A stretch of DNA of 12,075 nucleotides from Burkholderiales bacterium (GCA_014379045.1 JACMMK010000190.1:1-12075); one strand, 5' to 3'. Numbered from the stretch's first letter, positions 1 through 6,642 are shown. Made by a program: numbers and translations. The notes: generated from the sequence alone by a model not told the origin.

Positions 1-311
1 CGCACGGGCGCACGCCGACCCCGCTCAACAATCCCGCGCCGATGCTCGACCGCCCGGTCGCGACCGCAACGCCCCCCGCGCGCGCGCACGCGACGCTGCA
101 GCCGCAGCGCCGGGGCATCATCGACGTCTATTTCGTCGGCGTCGCCGCTTACGCGGAAGAAGAGGTGTTCCGCCTGGAAACCGAGGTGATCGAGACGATG
201 ATGAACGAGCGCTTCGATACGCAAGGGCGCTCGCTGACCCTGATCAACAATCCCGCGACGATGCTCGAACGCCCGGTCGCGACCGCAACGAACCTCGCGC
301 GCGCGCTCGCG
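1..311 (+). repeat. Partial direct duplication with 219-bp period inside the peptidase gene (1-92 and 220-311)
   Basis: Bases 1-92 match bases 220-311 at 81 of 92 positions with no gaps, offset 219 bp, which is exactly 73 codons. Both copies are read in the same frame (NNPAPMLDRPVATAT and NNPATMLERPVATAT). The second copy sits at the usual place in the C13 domain, between the DVYFVG strand and the catalytic His; the first is ectopic. Nine of the 11 differences are a C in copy one against A or T in copy two. The match stops at base 92, just before the codons that start the normal domain. The match reaches base 1, so the repeat probably continues to the left. Confidence 0.85.
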
Positions 312-842
312 CATATCGGTGGCCTGATCGACCCGGCCGAGGACGTGCTCGTGCTCTACTTTACGAGCCACGGCGCGCGCACGCATGAACTGTCGATGAG
401 TTTCATCCCGCTGCGGCTCGAGCCGGTGACGCCGCAGTCGCTCGCGGACATGCTCGACGCGGCCGGCATCCGCTGGCGCGTGCTGGCGATATCGGCGTGC
501 TACTCGGGCGGCTACATTCCGGCACTTGCCAATGCGCAGACGCTCGTGATGACCGCAGCCGAAGCAACGCGCACGTCGTTCGGTTGCGGCGCTGCGTCGG
601 ACTTCACCTATTGGGGCAAAGCGGTGTTCGATGAACAGCTGCGCCGCACGTTCTCGTTCGCCGAGGCGTTCGATCGCGCGCTCCCCGTGCTGCGCGAGCG
701 CGAGACCGCGGCGGGCCACCCGTTCTCGAACCCGCAGATCTCGGTCGGCAGCCAGATCGCGGAGCGGTTGAACCGCCTGGAACAGCGGTTGCAACGACGT
801 GCGGAGCGCGCCCCGACGGGGGCGGCCCCGGCGACCCGTTAG
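3..842 (+). CDS. C13-family (legumain/caspase-like) cysteine peptidase, 5' end beyond the window
   Basis: Predicted cysteine peptidase of the C13 clan. Counting from the first ATG in view (42), the catalytic His is H110 in FTSHGA, which follows a hydrophobic strand (DVLVLYF). The nucleophile is C153 in ISACYSGGY, also after a hydrophobic strand. A further conserved-looking block is SFGCGAASDFTYWG. The family domain begins near IIDVYFVG (residues 26-33) and ends near NPQISVG, so the peptidase domain is complete. The frame is open from base 3 with no stop, and ATG 42 lies inside a duplicated segment without a clear ribosome binding site. I therefore treat the gene as starting upstream of the window, although ATG 42 is possible. 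Bacterial members of this family often have membrane-associated N-terminal parts that are not visible here. No membrane segment is seen in this portion. Substrate unknown; it appears unrelated to the catabolic genes downstream. Confidence 0.8.
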   Translation, partial: HGRTPTPLNNPAPMLDRPVATATPPARAHATLQPQRRGIIDVYFVGVAAYAEEEVFRLETEVIETMMNERFDTQGRSLTLINNPATMLERPVATATNLARALAHIGGLIDPAEDVLVLYFTSHGARTHELSMSFIPLRLEPVTPQSLADMLDAAGIRWRVLAISACYSGGYIPALANAQTLVMTAAEATRTSFGCGAASDFTYWGKAVFDEQLRRTFSFAEAFDRALPVLRERETAAGHPFSNPQISVGSQIAERLNRLEQRLQRRAERAPTGAAPATR

Positions 843-883
843 ATCGGTCCCGAACTTGCTTGGCTTGCCCCGACGCACCGTCC

Positions 884-898
884 ACGCCACCGTGGCGT
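884..898. other. 15-bp perfect inverted repeat between the peptidase and Bug receptor genes
   Basis: ACGCCACCGTGGCGT is a perfect palindrome around a central C. A second, longer-range pairing is possible between CCGACGC (870-876) and GCGTCGG (895-901), so the two stems are mutually exclusive. It lies in the 90-bp gap between the peptidase stop and the Bug receptor start, about 34 bp before the ATG. No T-run follows, so an intrinsic terminator is not well supported. An operator or an mRNA leader hairpin for the downstream pair is as likely. Function unproven. Confidence 0.4.
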
Positions 899-932
899 CG
901 GCGCGCGCCAGTCACCCGGAGACAACACTCGC

Positions 933-1895
933 ATGACAAGAACGATCCTCCTGTGCGCGCTGCTGGCGGCGTGCGCTGGCACGAGCGCCTTCGCGCAGGA
1001 CTATCCGACCCGCACGATCCGACTGATCGCGGGCTTCGCGCCGGGCGGCATCACCGACGTGCTCGCGCGCGCGATCGCGGTGCGTATGTCCGAAGGACTC
1101 GGGCAGCAGGTCGTGGTCGAGAACCGCCCGGGCGCCGGCACGTTGATCGCCTGTGAACTCGTCGCCCGATCGCCCGCCGATGGCTATACGCTGCTGTTCC
1201 AGGACGTGACCACGCATGCGATCAATGCGACGTTCTACAAGAGGCTGCCGTATGACACCGAGAAAGACTTCACCGCGATCGGCCTGGTCGCGGCCTCGCC
1301 GCTGCTGCTGGCGGTGCACCCCTCGGTGCCTGCGCGTTCGCTGAAGGAACTCGTTGCACTCGCGAAGGCGAAGCCGGGGGCGCTCACGCTGGGGACCGGT
1401 GGCGTGGGCACCACCGCGCATGTCGGTGGCGCGATGATCAACAGTGCGGCCGGAACGTCGATCGAACTGATCGGCTACAAGGGCTCGGCGCCTGCGGTGC
1501 AGGCGGTGCTGGCAGGCGATATCGGACTCACGCTCAGCACCACCCCGGCGCTGCTCGCGCACCTGAAGACCGGGCGCATGCGCGCGCTCGCGATCACCGC
1601 ACGCGAACGGGTCGCCGGACTCGACGTGCCGACGCTGGCCGAGGCAGGTGTCGCCGGCGCGGACATCATGATCTACAGCGGCGTGCTCGGTCCGGCGGGG
1701 CTGCCGGCACCGGTCGTCAACCGCCTGTCGACCGAACTCGCGCGCGTTGTCGCGAGCCAGCCGGTGCGCGACACGATGGCCGATCTCGGTGCGCAGCCGA
1801 ACCCGAGCACGCCAACGCAGTTCGCGACGCATCTTAGGAACGAGATCGCGCGGCTCGGCGCGATCGTGCGTGCGTCGGGCGCGCAGGCGCAGTAG
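933..1895 (+). CDS. Bug/TctC-family periplasmic solute-binding receptor
   Basis: Extracytoplasmic binding protein of the Bug (TctC, tripartite tricarboxylate receptor) family, 320 residues, the usual length. The hallmark N-terminal motifs follow the signal: YPTRTIRLIAGFAPGGITDVLAR (residues 24-46), then VVVENRPGAGT and SPADGYTLLF. The family binds mostly carboxylates or other small organic compounds in the periplasm. The signal peptide is MTRTILLCALLAACAGTSAFA, with probable signal peptidase I cleavage after AFA (residue 21). LAAC at 11-14 also resembles a lipobox. The start has a purine-rich GGAGA at 918-922 about ten bases upstream. No TctA or TctB membrane partner is in view, which is common for Bug genes. 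It is followed nine bases later by the VOC gene, so the two are probably co-transcribed. Ligand unknown; context suggests the substrate or a relative of the substrate of the catabolic genes at 2506-7769. Confidence 0.93.
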   Translation: MTRTILLCALLAACAGTSAFAQDYPTRTIRLIAGFAPGGITDVLARAIAVRMSEGLGQQVVVENRPGAGTLIACELVARSPADGYTLLFQDVTTHAINATFYKRLPYDTEKDFTAIGLVAASPLLLAVHPSVPARSLKELVALAKAKPGALTLGTGGVGTTAHVGGAMINSAAGTSIELIGYKGSAPAVQAVLAGDIGLTLSTTPALLAHLKTGRMRALAITARERVAGLDVPTLAEAGVAGADIMIYSGVLGPAGLPAPVVNRLSTELARVVASQPVRDTMADLGAQPNPSTPTQFATHLRNEIARLGAIVRASGAQAQ

Positions 1896-1904
1896 CATTC
1901 GACG

Positions 1905-2330
1905 ATGAACCCAATCCGCGCCCTCAATCTCGATCACGTCGTGCTGCGTGTGGTCGACGTCGAGCGCATGGTCGGTTTCTATCGCGACGTGATCGGCTGC
2001 ACGCTGGAACGTGTCAACCCGGCGATGGGACTCACGCAGCTTCGCGCCGGCGTGTCGCTGATCGACCTGGTGTCGGTCGATGGCCCTATCGGTTCCGAGG
2101 GCGGGGCAGCACCCGGTGCCGAGCGCCGCAACGTCGATCACTTCTGCTTCCGCGTCGAGGCCTGGGACGAACGCGCGCTGCTGGACCACCTGAGCGCGCA
2201 CGCGGTCGAACCGGGTGAGGTCAAGGAGCGCTATGGCGCCGATGGTTTCGGGCTGTCGATGTACATCCGCGATCCCGAGGGGAATCGGGTCGAGCTGAAG
2301 GGGCCGCCGACGCGCCAGCTCGGGGGTTGA
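1905..2330 (+). CDS. VOC-superfamily (glyoxalase/bleomycin-resistance/dioxygenase fold) protein
   Basis: Single 141-residue protein with the paired beta-alpha-beta-beta-beta pattern of the vicinal-oxygen-chelate fold. The first half starts LDHVVLRVVDVERMVGFYRDVIG; the second starts NVDHFCFRV and ends with the signature YIRDPEGNRVELKG. Candidate metal ligands at the four usual places are H11, D54 (in SLIDLV, where Glu is commoner), H79 and E130. The family includes glyoxalase I, extradiol dioxygenases, epimerases and resistance proteins, so the reaction is not assignable. It begins nine bases after the Bug stop with no clear ribosome binding site, which suggests translational coupling to the receptor gene. 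Its location beside a catabolic cluster fits an isomerase or lyase step, but that is inference. Confidence 0.9.
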   Translation: MNPIRALNLDHVVLRVVDVERMVGFYRDVIGCTLERVNPAMGLTQLRAGVSLIDLVSVDGPIGSEGGAAPGAERRNVDHFCFRVEAWDERALLDHLSAHAVEPGEVKERYGADGFGLSMYIRDPEGNRVELKGPPTRQLGG

Positions 2331-2505
2331 GTCACGAAGACGCGCCGACTCGCCGCGGCCATTGCTCGCCCGACGCGCTGGAGGTGATGCCGGAGACGCG
2401 AACGATCCGGATTGCGATGTCTGGAGTTCCCCTCCAAGCACTCGACGAAGCGTTGCGACAGTGATCGCCTGTCGTCAACATTTGGCCTTGCCACGACTGG
2501 CCTAC
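2331..2505. other. Convergent intergenic region with a 25-codon ORF
   Basis: This 175-bp gap separates the stops of the VOC gene (+) and the aldolase gene (-). No strong terminator hairpin with a T-run is visible. It contains a short + strand ORF at 2387-2464 whose peptide begins MPETRTIRIAMSGVPLQA and ends LDEALRQ. It is preceded by GGAGG (2380-2384), which lies only two bases from the ATG and is too close for a good site. The peptide looks protein-like but is too short to assign. It may be chance, or the residue of a decayed gene. Confidence 0.3.
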
Positions 2506-3384
2506 CTACGGTACGAGCGCTCGCAGCGTGCGCGCCTGCTCCCGCGCCCCCGCCAGCAGGAACGAAGTATCGCTGCCCGCCGACAGATACAGCATCCCCG
2601 CCGCGAGCGCGCGCTCGAACTGAACGGTCTCGGTGATGCCGCCGATGCCGGGTATCTTGCCGTGATGGCGGCACGCCCCGACGATGCGCGCGGTAGCCGC
2701 GCCGATCACCGGGTGGTCTTTCTGTCCGGCGATGCCCATCGCCTGTGCGAGGTCGCTGGTGCCGAGGAACAGCACGTCAATACCCGGTACCGCCGCGATC
2801 TCGTCGGCATTGTCCAGCCCCTCGGCGGTCTCGATCAGTGCGACGACCATCGTCGCCGCTGCCAACTGCGCGATTGCGCCAGCCTGCGTGATCGTGCGAT
2901 AGCCGAAGTGCGGGAACATCGGCGGCACCGCGCGCTCGCCGTCGGGCGCGAAGCGCGCGGCATTGACGATCATGCGTGCCTCGTCGGCATTGCCTACATG
3001 CGGTGCGACGATGCCGAGCGCGGCGTGCGACAGCGCGCGACTGATCGGGCCCGGTGCATGGTCGGGGAGGCGGATCAACGGCGTGATGCCGACATCGAGC
3101 GCAGTCATCGCGATCTCGTGCACCGCGTCGCCGGGCAGCGACATGTGCTCGAGGTCGATCACCAGCACATCGTAGTCGCAGGCCTTCAGCATGCGGGCGA
3201 TGTCACCGGAGCGCGCATCGCGTACGGTGGCGACCAGCACCGGGTGTCCGAGTTTCAACCGGTCGAGCGCGTGGTTGCGCACCTCGTGCGCGCGGGTCGC
3301 AATCACCCCGGCAGTTACGCCGGCAGTTACGCCGGCATTCACGCCGGCAGAACCCGAATACACACTGCCGGGCGGGGTGCTCAT
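2506..3384 (-). CDS. HpcH/HpaI-family class II (metal-dependent) 2-keto acid aldolase
   Basis: Predicted aldolase of the HpcH/HpaI family, which reversibly cleaves 2-keto-4-hydroxy acids to pyruvate (or a related keto acid) and an aldehyde. From ATG 3384 (292 residues) the key positions align with E. coli HpaI at near-constant spacing: DLEH (D77, E79, H80) for the catalytic dyad, R105 in LIRLP for pyruvate binding and catalysis, and the metal ligands E185 (LIETAEG) and D211 (GTSDLA). The usual GxRG loop reads GERAVPP, and the C-terminal half keeps SAGSDTSFLL. The ATG has a good site (AAGGTG, six-base spacer), but the first 34 residues are absent from HpaI and contain four AGV[NTI] repeats. 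A GTG at 3282 (V35) matches HpaI residue 1 and is the alternative start. Cytoplasmic. Divergent from the hydroxyacid dehydrogenase gene at 3458. Confidence 0.92.
   Translation of the reverse strand: MSTPPGSVYSGSAGVNAGVTAGVTAGVIATRAHEVRNHALDRLKLGHPVLVATVRDARSGDIARMLKACDYDVLVIDLEHMSLPGDAVHEIAMTALDVGITPLIRLPDHAPGPISRALSHAALGIVAPHVGNADEARMIVNAARFAPDGERAVPPMFPHFGYRTITQAGAIAQLAAATMVVALIETAEGLDNADEIAAVPGIDVLFLGTSDLAQAMGIAGQKDHPVIGAATARIVGACRHHGKIPGIGGITETVQFERALAAGMLYLSAGSDTSFLLAGAREQARTLRALVP
3301..3348. repeat. Four tandem 12-bp units (AGTTACGCCGGC-like)
   Basis: Reading +, the units are AATCACCCCGGC, AGTTACGCCGGC, AGTTACGCCGGC and ATTCACGCCGGC. Each joins a near-conserved GCCGGC palindrome to a degenerate A-T-A-C hexamer. 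On the minus strand, in the aldolase frame, they encode four AGV[NTI] tetrapeptides. They lie 36-83 bp inside the aldolase frame if ATG 3384 is the start, or 18 bp upstream of it if GTG 3282 is. They could be slippage-prone low-complexity coding DNA or a tandem protein-binding array. Confidence 0.85.
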
Positions 3385-3457
3385 CAGGGTCACCTTCAGC
3401 GACAATCGAACCTCCAGCGTAACAGGAGTTCGCGCCGCGGCGCGAGCGAGTGATGCC
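3385..3457. promoter_or_regulatory. 73-bp divergent promoter region between aldolase and hydroxyacid dehydrogenase
   Basis: The two start codons face away from each other across 73 bp, so both 5' signals must lie here or inside the neighbouring coding ends. No consensus -35/-10 pair stands out on either strand. The region contains the 16-bp perfect palindrome listed separately. Sharing one control region suggests the aldolase and dehydrogenase are regulated together. Confidence 0.6.
3430..3445. promoter_or_regulatory. 16-bp perfect palindrome, candidate operator
   Basis: TCGCGCCGCGGCGCGA is a perfect even palindrome ending 12 bases before the dehydrogenase ATG (3458). Two-fold symmetry of this length in a divergent intergenic region is what a dimeric repressor site looks like. 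It differs in sequence from the palindrome next to the GntR gene at 7808-7820, so a different regulator would be implied. High local GC makes a chance palindrome more likely than in average DNA. Confidence 0.45.
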
Positions 3458-4441
3458 ATGGCGACATGCCTGATCGTGCAGCCGATTCATCAAGCGGGAA
3501 TCGATCGACTCCACGCCGTGGGTATCGCAACACGCCGTGCGTCGGCGTCCGACATGGCGACCGTCGCAAGCGAAGTCGGCGACTGCGCGGCGGTGATCAC
3601 GCGCAACGCCGGCTTCGACACTGCGGCGATCGACGCCGCACGCGCGCTGGAGGTGATCGCCAACCACGGCGTGGGCACCAACCGAATTGATGTCGCGCAT
3701 GCGTCCGATCTGGGCATCCCGATCGTGTTCACGCCGTTCGCGAACGCGCGCTCGACCGCCGAGCACGCGATCGCGTTGATGCTCGCGCTCGCGAAACGGC
3801 TCGCGCACAGCGACCGCGCCGTGCGCAGCGGCCATTGGGACTATCGGTACACGCCGGGGTTCAGCGAACTCCACGGAAAAGTGTTCGGCGTCGTCGGCTT
3901 CGGCACGATCGGGCGTATCGCCGCCGAGATCGCCGGGCGCGGCTTCGGCATGCGCGTGCTCGTCTTCTCGCCAATGGCGCTCGACGATGCACTCGCGGCA
4001 GCCGGCGCGCAGCGAACGGGCTCGCTCGCGCAACTGCTGAGGGAAGCCGATGTGGTGTCGTTGCATCGACCGGCGCGCGCCGACACGCGCCACATGATCG
4101 GCGCCGCCGAGCTCGGAATGATGAAGCCCGGTGCGCTGCTGATCAACACCGCGCGCGCTGACCTCGTCGATACGGCGGCGCTGGTGCGCGCGCTCGACGC
4201 AAACCATATCGCCGGCGCGGGTCTGGATGTGTTCGATCTCGAGCCGCTCGCGCCGGATTCACCGCTCGCTGCGCTGCCCGACGTGATTCTCACGCCGCAC
4301 ACCGCCGGCGGTACCGACGAGGCGCTCGAGCAGACCGCGCTGCAGTGTGCCGAGCAGATCATCGATGTGCTGGCGGGGCGCAGGCCGCCGTGTCTGGTCG
4401 TGCCGGAGGTGTGGGAGCGGCGGCGTCCGGTTGCGGCTTAG
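3458..4441 (+). CDS. D-isomer-specific 2-hydroxyacid dehydrogenase (first of two)
   Basis: NAD(P)-dependent dehydrogenase of the D-2-hydroxyacid family (phosphoglycerate, glyoxylate and hydroxypyruvate reductase relatives), 327 residues. The Rossmann motif GFGTIG is at 147-152, and the catalytic triad is R233 (NTARADLVD), E262 (DLEPL) and H281 (TPHTAG). NHGVGTNRIDV and the helix ARSTAEHAIALML (97-109) are also typical. At the end of the second Rossmann strand the sequence is VLVFSPM, with Ser171 where NAD-specific members carry Asp. This hints at NADP use or relaxed cofactor choice. The ATG at 3458 starts the conserved N-terminal strand. No strong ribosome binding site is visible; an upstream in-frame GTG at 3377 would overlap the divergent aldolase gene. 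It ends 23 bp from the convergent second dehydrogenase, to which it is only distantly similar. Confidence 0.92.
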   Translation: MATCLIVQPIHQAGIDRLHAVGIATRRASASDMATVASEVGDCAAVITRNAGFDTAAIDAARALEVIANHGVGTNRIDVAHASDLGIPIVFTPFANARSTAEHAIALMLALAKRLAHSDRAVRSGHWDYRYTPGFSELHGKVFGVVGFGTIGRIAAEIAGRGFGMRVLVFSPMALDDALAAAGAQRTGSLAQLLREADVVSLHRPARADTRHMIGAAELGMMKPGALLINTARADLVDTAALVRALDANHIAGAGLDVFDLEPLAPDSPLAALPDVILTPHTAGGTDEALEQTALQCAEQIIDVLAGRRPPCLVVPEVWERRRPVAA

Positions 4442-4464
4442 AGACCAGGGTGCTTGAGCGCGCT

Positions 4465-5445
4465 TCAGTAGACGCGATTCAGCGGTGCGGCGCCGTCGAG
4501 CACGCGCAGCACATTCTCCCAGGCGCCACGGAACAGCGTCGCCGACGCCTGTCTGCTCACGCCGGCAATGTGCGGGGTCAGGATCAGCCGTGATGCGGCA
4601 TCTCCGGTGAGCGCGAGCAACGGGTTGTCGGCCGACATCGGCTCGACCGCGTACACGTCGACCGCCGCACCGGCGATAGACGCATCGCGCAGCGCTGCCG
4701 CGAGCGCCGTTTCGTCGACGACGCCGCCGCGGGACGCATTGATCAACACGGCATGCTTCTGCATTTGCGCAAGCTCGCCCGCGCCGATCAGATTCGTCGT
4801 CTCGGGCAGCAGCGGCACGTGCAGCGACACGACGTCGCTCGTCGAGAGGAGATCGCCGAGCGGCAACGAGCGCGCGCCGAGCGCGCCGACCGCGACTGGG
4901 TCGCGCGGGGCCGGGTCGAAATAGGCAAGCTTCGCGCCGAACGCAGCAAACGCCCGGGCAACCGAGAGACCGATCGTGCCCATCCCCACAATGCCCACCT
5001 GGGCACCGTCGAGTCCGGCGAGGTTCGCGTCGACCATCTGCTTGCGAAAGCCGGCGTAGTCACCGGCCTTTACGCGCGCGTCGGCCCAGGTGAATCGCCG
5101 CAGCAGTGCAAGCGCGTTGCCCACGGTGTACTCGACGAGAGCCCCGTTGCTGCCCCCGGGCACGTTGGCCACGGGAATGCCCAGTCGCATCAATGTCGGC
5201 TGGTCGAGGCGATCGACGCCGGCACCGGTGATCTGCACGAGCTTCAGCGCGCCGGCCGAATCGAACAGCGCGGGTGCGAGCTTCGGACCGACCGCCGGGA
5301 TCAGCAGCGCGCGTGTCGTGCGCATCAACTCAGGGACGTCCGCCGCATCGGGGGCGCGGAACTCGACGCGCGGTCCGGCCGGCACCGCTACCCCGGCGCG
5401 CGCGAAGTCGGATTCGGGACGAAGACAGAGCACGTCGAGAGCCAT
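4465..5445 (-). CDS. D-isomer-specific 2-hydroxyacid dehydrogenase (second of two)
   Basis: Second dehydrogenase of the same superfamily, 326 residues, last gene of the leftward operon. It has GMGTIG at 154-159, R239 (NASRGGVVDE), E268 (YAVEPM) and H292 (TPHIAG), so the catalytic triad is intact. The second Rossmann strand ends KLAYFDPAP, with Asp177 in the position that selects NAD. It is therefore probably NAD-dependent, unlike its neighbour at 3458. Other family features are QITGAGVDRLD and NGALVEYTVGNALALLRR. The start ATG is seven bases after the cupin stop, with no clear ribosome binding site, so it is probably translationally coupled. The likely role is interconversion of a 2-keto acid and a D-2-hydroxy acid; the substrate is unknown. 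Confidence 0.93.
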   Translation of the reverse strand: MALDVLCLRPESDFARAGVAVPAGPRVEFRAPDAADVPELMRTTRALLIPAVGPKLAPALFDSAGALKLVQITGAGVDRLDQPTLMRLGIPVANVPGGSNGALVEYTVGNALALLRRFTWADARVKAGDYAGFRKQMVDANLAGLDGAQVGIVGMGTIGLSVARAFAAFGAKLAYFDPAPRDPVAVGALGARSLPLGDLLSTSDVVSLHVPLLPETTNLIGAGELAQMQKHAVLINASRGGVVDETALAAALRDASIAGAAVDVYAVEPMSADNPLLALTGDAASRLILTPHIAGVSRQASATLFRGAWENVLRVLDGAAPLNRVY

Positions 5446-5452
5446 GGGTCGT

Positions 5453-5821
5453 TCAACCGTTCGACGTTCGCACGGCGATGTCGCCGACCGGAAAGAAGCA
5501 GAGCAGCTTCAGCGTGGTGGGGCCCGTGTTGCGCGTCGCATGCCATTCGCCGGAGGGCAGCACGATCGTGTCGCCTGCCGCGAGCGGATGACTGCCGCTG
5601 TCGGCGTCGGTGCAGCCGCTGCCTTCGAGCACGTGGATCACTTCCTCGAAGCCGTCGTGGCGGTGCGGCTTTCTCGGCTGGTCGCCGGGTTGCGCCACCG
5701 GAATCTCGACATAGCGCAGGGTCACCTGATCGGTGCCCAGCGCCTGCGAGGCGATCTCGATCGATTTGCGCCCGGGCAAGCCCATCGAGGTTGCGTTGCC
5801 CTGCGTGAATACGCGTGCCAT
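5453..5821 (-). CDS. Small single-domain cupin protein
   Basis: A 122-residue single cupin. Motif 1 is HRHDGFEEVIHVLEG (residues 53-67) with H53, H55 and E59/E60. Motif 2 is GDTIVLPSGEWHATRN (83-98), which matches G(X)5PXG(X)2H(X)3N exactly, with H94. All four metal ligands are therefore present. Start ATG 5821 is chosen because it has a strong site, AGGGAG, seven bases upstream, and lies 17 bases after the creatininase-family stop. A longer in-frame reading extends to 6070 but would overlap that gene. Small cupins of this kind in catabolic operons can be isomerases, lyases, dioxygenases or accessory proteins; the sequence does not decide which. It is followed by the second hydroxyacid dehydrogenase after seven bases. 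Confidence 0.92.
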   Translation of the reverse strand: MARVFTQGNATSMGLPGRKSIEIASQALGTDQVTLRYVEIPVAQPGDQPRKPHRHDGFEEVIHVLEGSGCTDADSGSHPLAAGDTIVLPSGEWHATRNTGPTTLKLLCFFPVGDIAVRTSNG

Positions 5822-5838
5822 CGGCAATCTCCCTGCGC

Positions 5839-6642
5839 TCAGCTCGCGCGCTTCAGCTGCTTGATCTCGGCAACGCCACCCTGCGCCTCCGCCAGAAGCC
5901 GCAACAACTCGGTCGACTCGCGACTGATCGCATCGGCGATGTCGGCAAGCATCTTCAACCCTTTGTCGACCGTCGCATGCTCCGGCGCTCCGTACCAGCC
6001 GGTGGGGGCGATCGTCCTGATGTCGCGCAGCACCGGCTGGTAGGCATGCGTGCGACGCAGCTTGTCCCACTTGCGACCCTGCGAATGATCCGACGAATAG
6101 TCGATGCGGTCCAGATGCACCAGATCGGGCCGGTATGCGAGCACCGCCAGTGCCTCGATCTCGCCGCCGTGGGTCAGCCCGCCGCAGTCGTGCCCGTACA
6201 GCTCGGCCGCGACATAGCAGGCCTGCACGACCACCACGTTCATGTGATGCTCGCGATGCAGTTTTTCCGAGGCGAGCGCGAGCGACGGGATGTTGCCCTC
6301 ATGCCAGTTGAGGATCAGCAGGTCGCGTGCGCCATGGCGCGCGGTCGACTCGCAGGTCTCGACGACGACGCGCTGATAGGTCTCGGGCGAGAGCGTGATC
6401 GTGCCCTCGAAGGGCATGTGCATCGGGGTGACGCCGAGCGGTCCGCCCGGCAGCACGAGGCCGTCCATGCGTTCTGCGACTGCGTGTCCGATGACGTTCG
6501 ACGCGTGGATGTCAGTGCCGGTGGGCAGATGCGGGCCGTGCTGCTCGACGCTGCCCGCGGGCAGAATCACCAGCGGGTTGCGCCGCAACTGAGCGGCGAT
6601 CTCGGGCTGGGTCAGGTCTATGAAGTAGCGGGTGGGCAGCAT
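5839..6642 (-). CDS. Creatininase-family metal-dependent amidohydrolase
   Basis: Predicted creatininase-fold hydrolase, 267 residues, close to family length. The N-terminal signature PAGSVEQHGPHLPTGTD supplies metal ligands E33, H35 and D44. The middle motif reads NWHEGN (112-117) where most members have NGHGGN, giving H114 with E115 beside it. The third motif is THGGEIEA with H158 and E161. Members open cyclic amides or deformylate amides (creatinine, formamidopyrimidines), and some act in cofactor maturation, so a ring-opening or amide-cleaving step is the general expectation. The ATG has GAGAGAT about eight bases upstream. It lies 56 bp after the oxidoreductase gene and 17 bp before the cupin, as second gene of the operon. 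The substrate is unlikely to be creatinine, given the neighbours (inference). Confidence 0.92.
   Translation of the reverse strand: MLPTRYFIDLTQPEIAAQLRRNPLVILPAGSVEQHGPHLPTGTDIHASNVIGHAVAERMDGLVLPGGPLGVTPMHMPFEGTITLSPETYQRVVVETCESTARHGARDLLILNWHEGNIPSLALASEKLHREHHMNVVVVQACYVAAELYGHDCGGLTHGGEIEALAVLAYRPDLVHLDRIDYSSDHSQGRKWDKLRRTHAYQPVLRDIRTIAPTGWYGAPEHATVDKGLKMLADIADAISRESTELLRLLAEAQGGVAEIKQLKRAS

Noticed and set aside
76..92. Alternating CG run that could form Z-DNA or a phase-variable tract
   Set aside because: It is interrupted, short, and lies within the duplicated segment; similar CG-rich codon runs occur throughout this genome window.
912..2441. Long minus-strand open frame of about 500 codons opposite the Bug and VOC genes
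   Set aside because: It is rich in Arg, His and Asp with no recognisable motif, and lies fully antisense to two clearly assigned genes. This is a codon-bias shadow common in GC-rich DNA.
2375..3656. Shared string GCGCTGGAGGTGAT at 2375-2390 and 3645-3658 as a possible repeat or attachment site
   Set aside because: The match is about 14 bases, one copy is inside codons of the dehydrogenase (ALEVI), and flanks do not align; chance similarity in GC-rich coding-like DNA.
4442..4464. Possible bidirectional terminator between the convergent dehydrogenase genes
   Set aside because: The only pairing (around TGAGCGCGCTTCA) needs a bulge and there is no T-run on either strand.
5822..6070. Longer N-terminal extension of the cupin
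   Set aside because: The extension is Arg/Ala-rich without cupin features, overlaps the creatininase-family gene, and ATG 5821 has a strong ribosome binding site.
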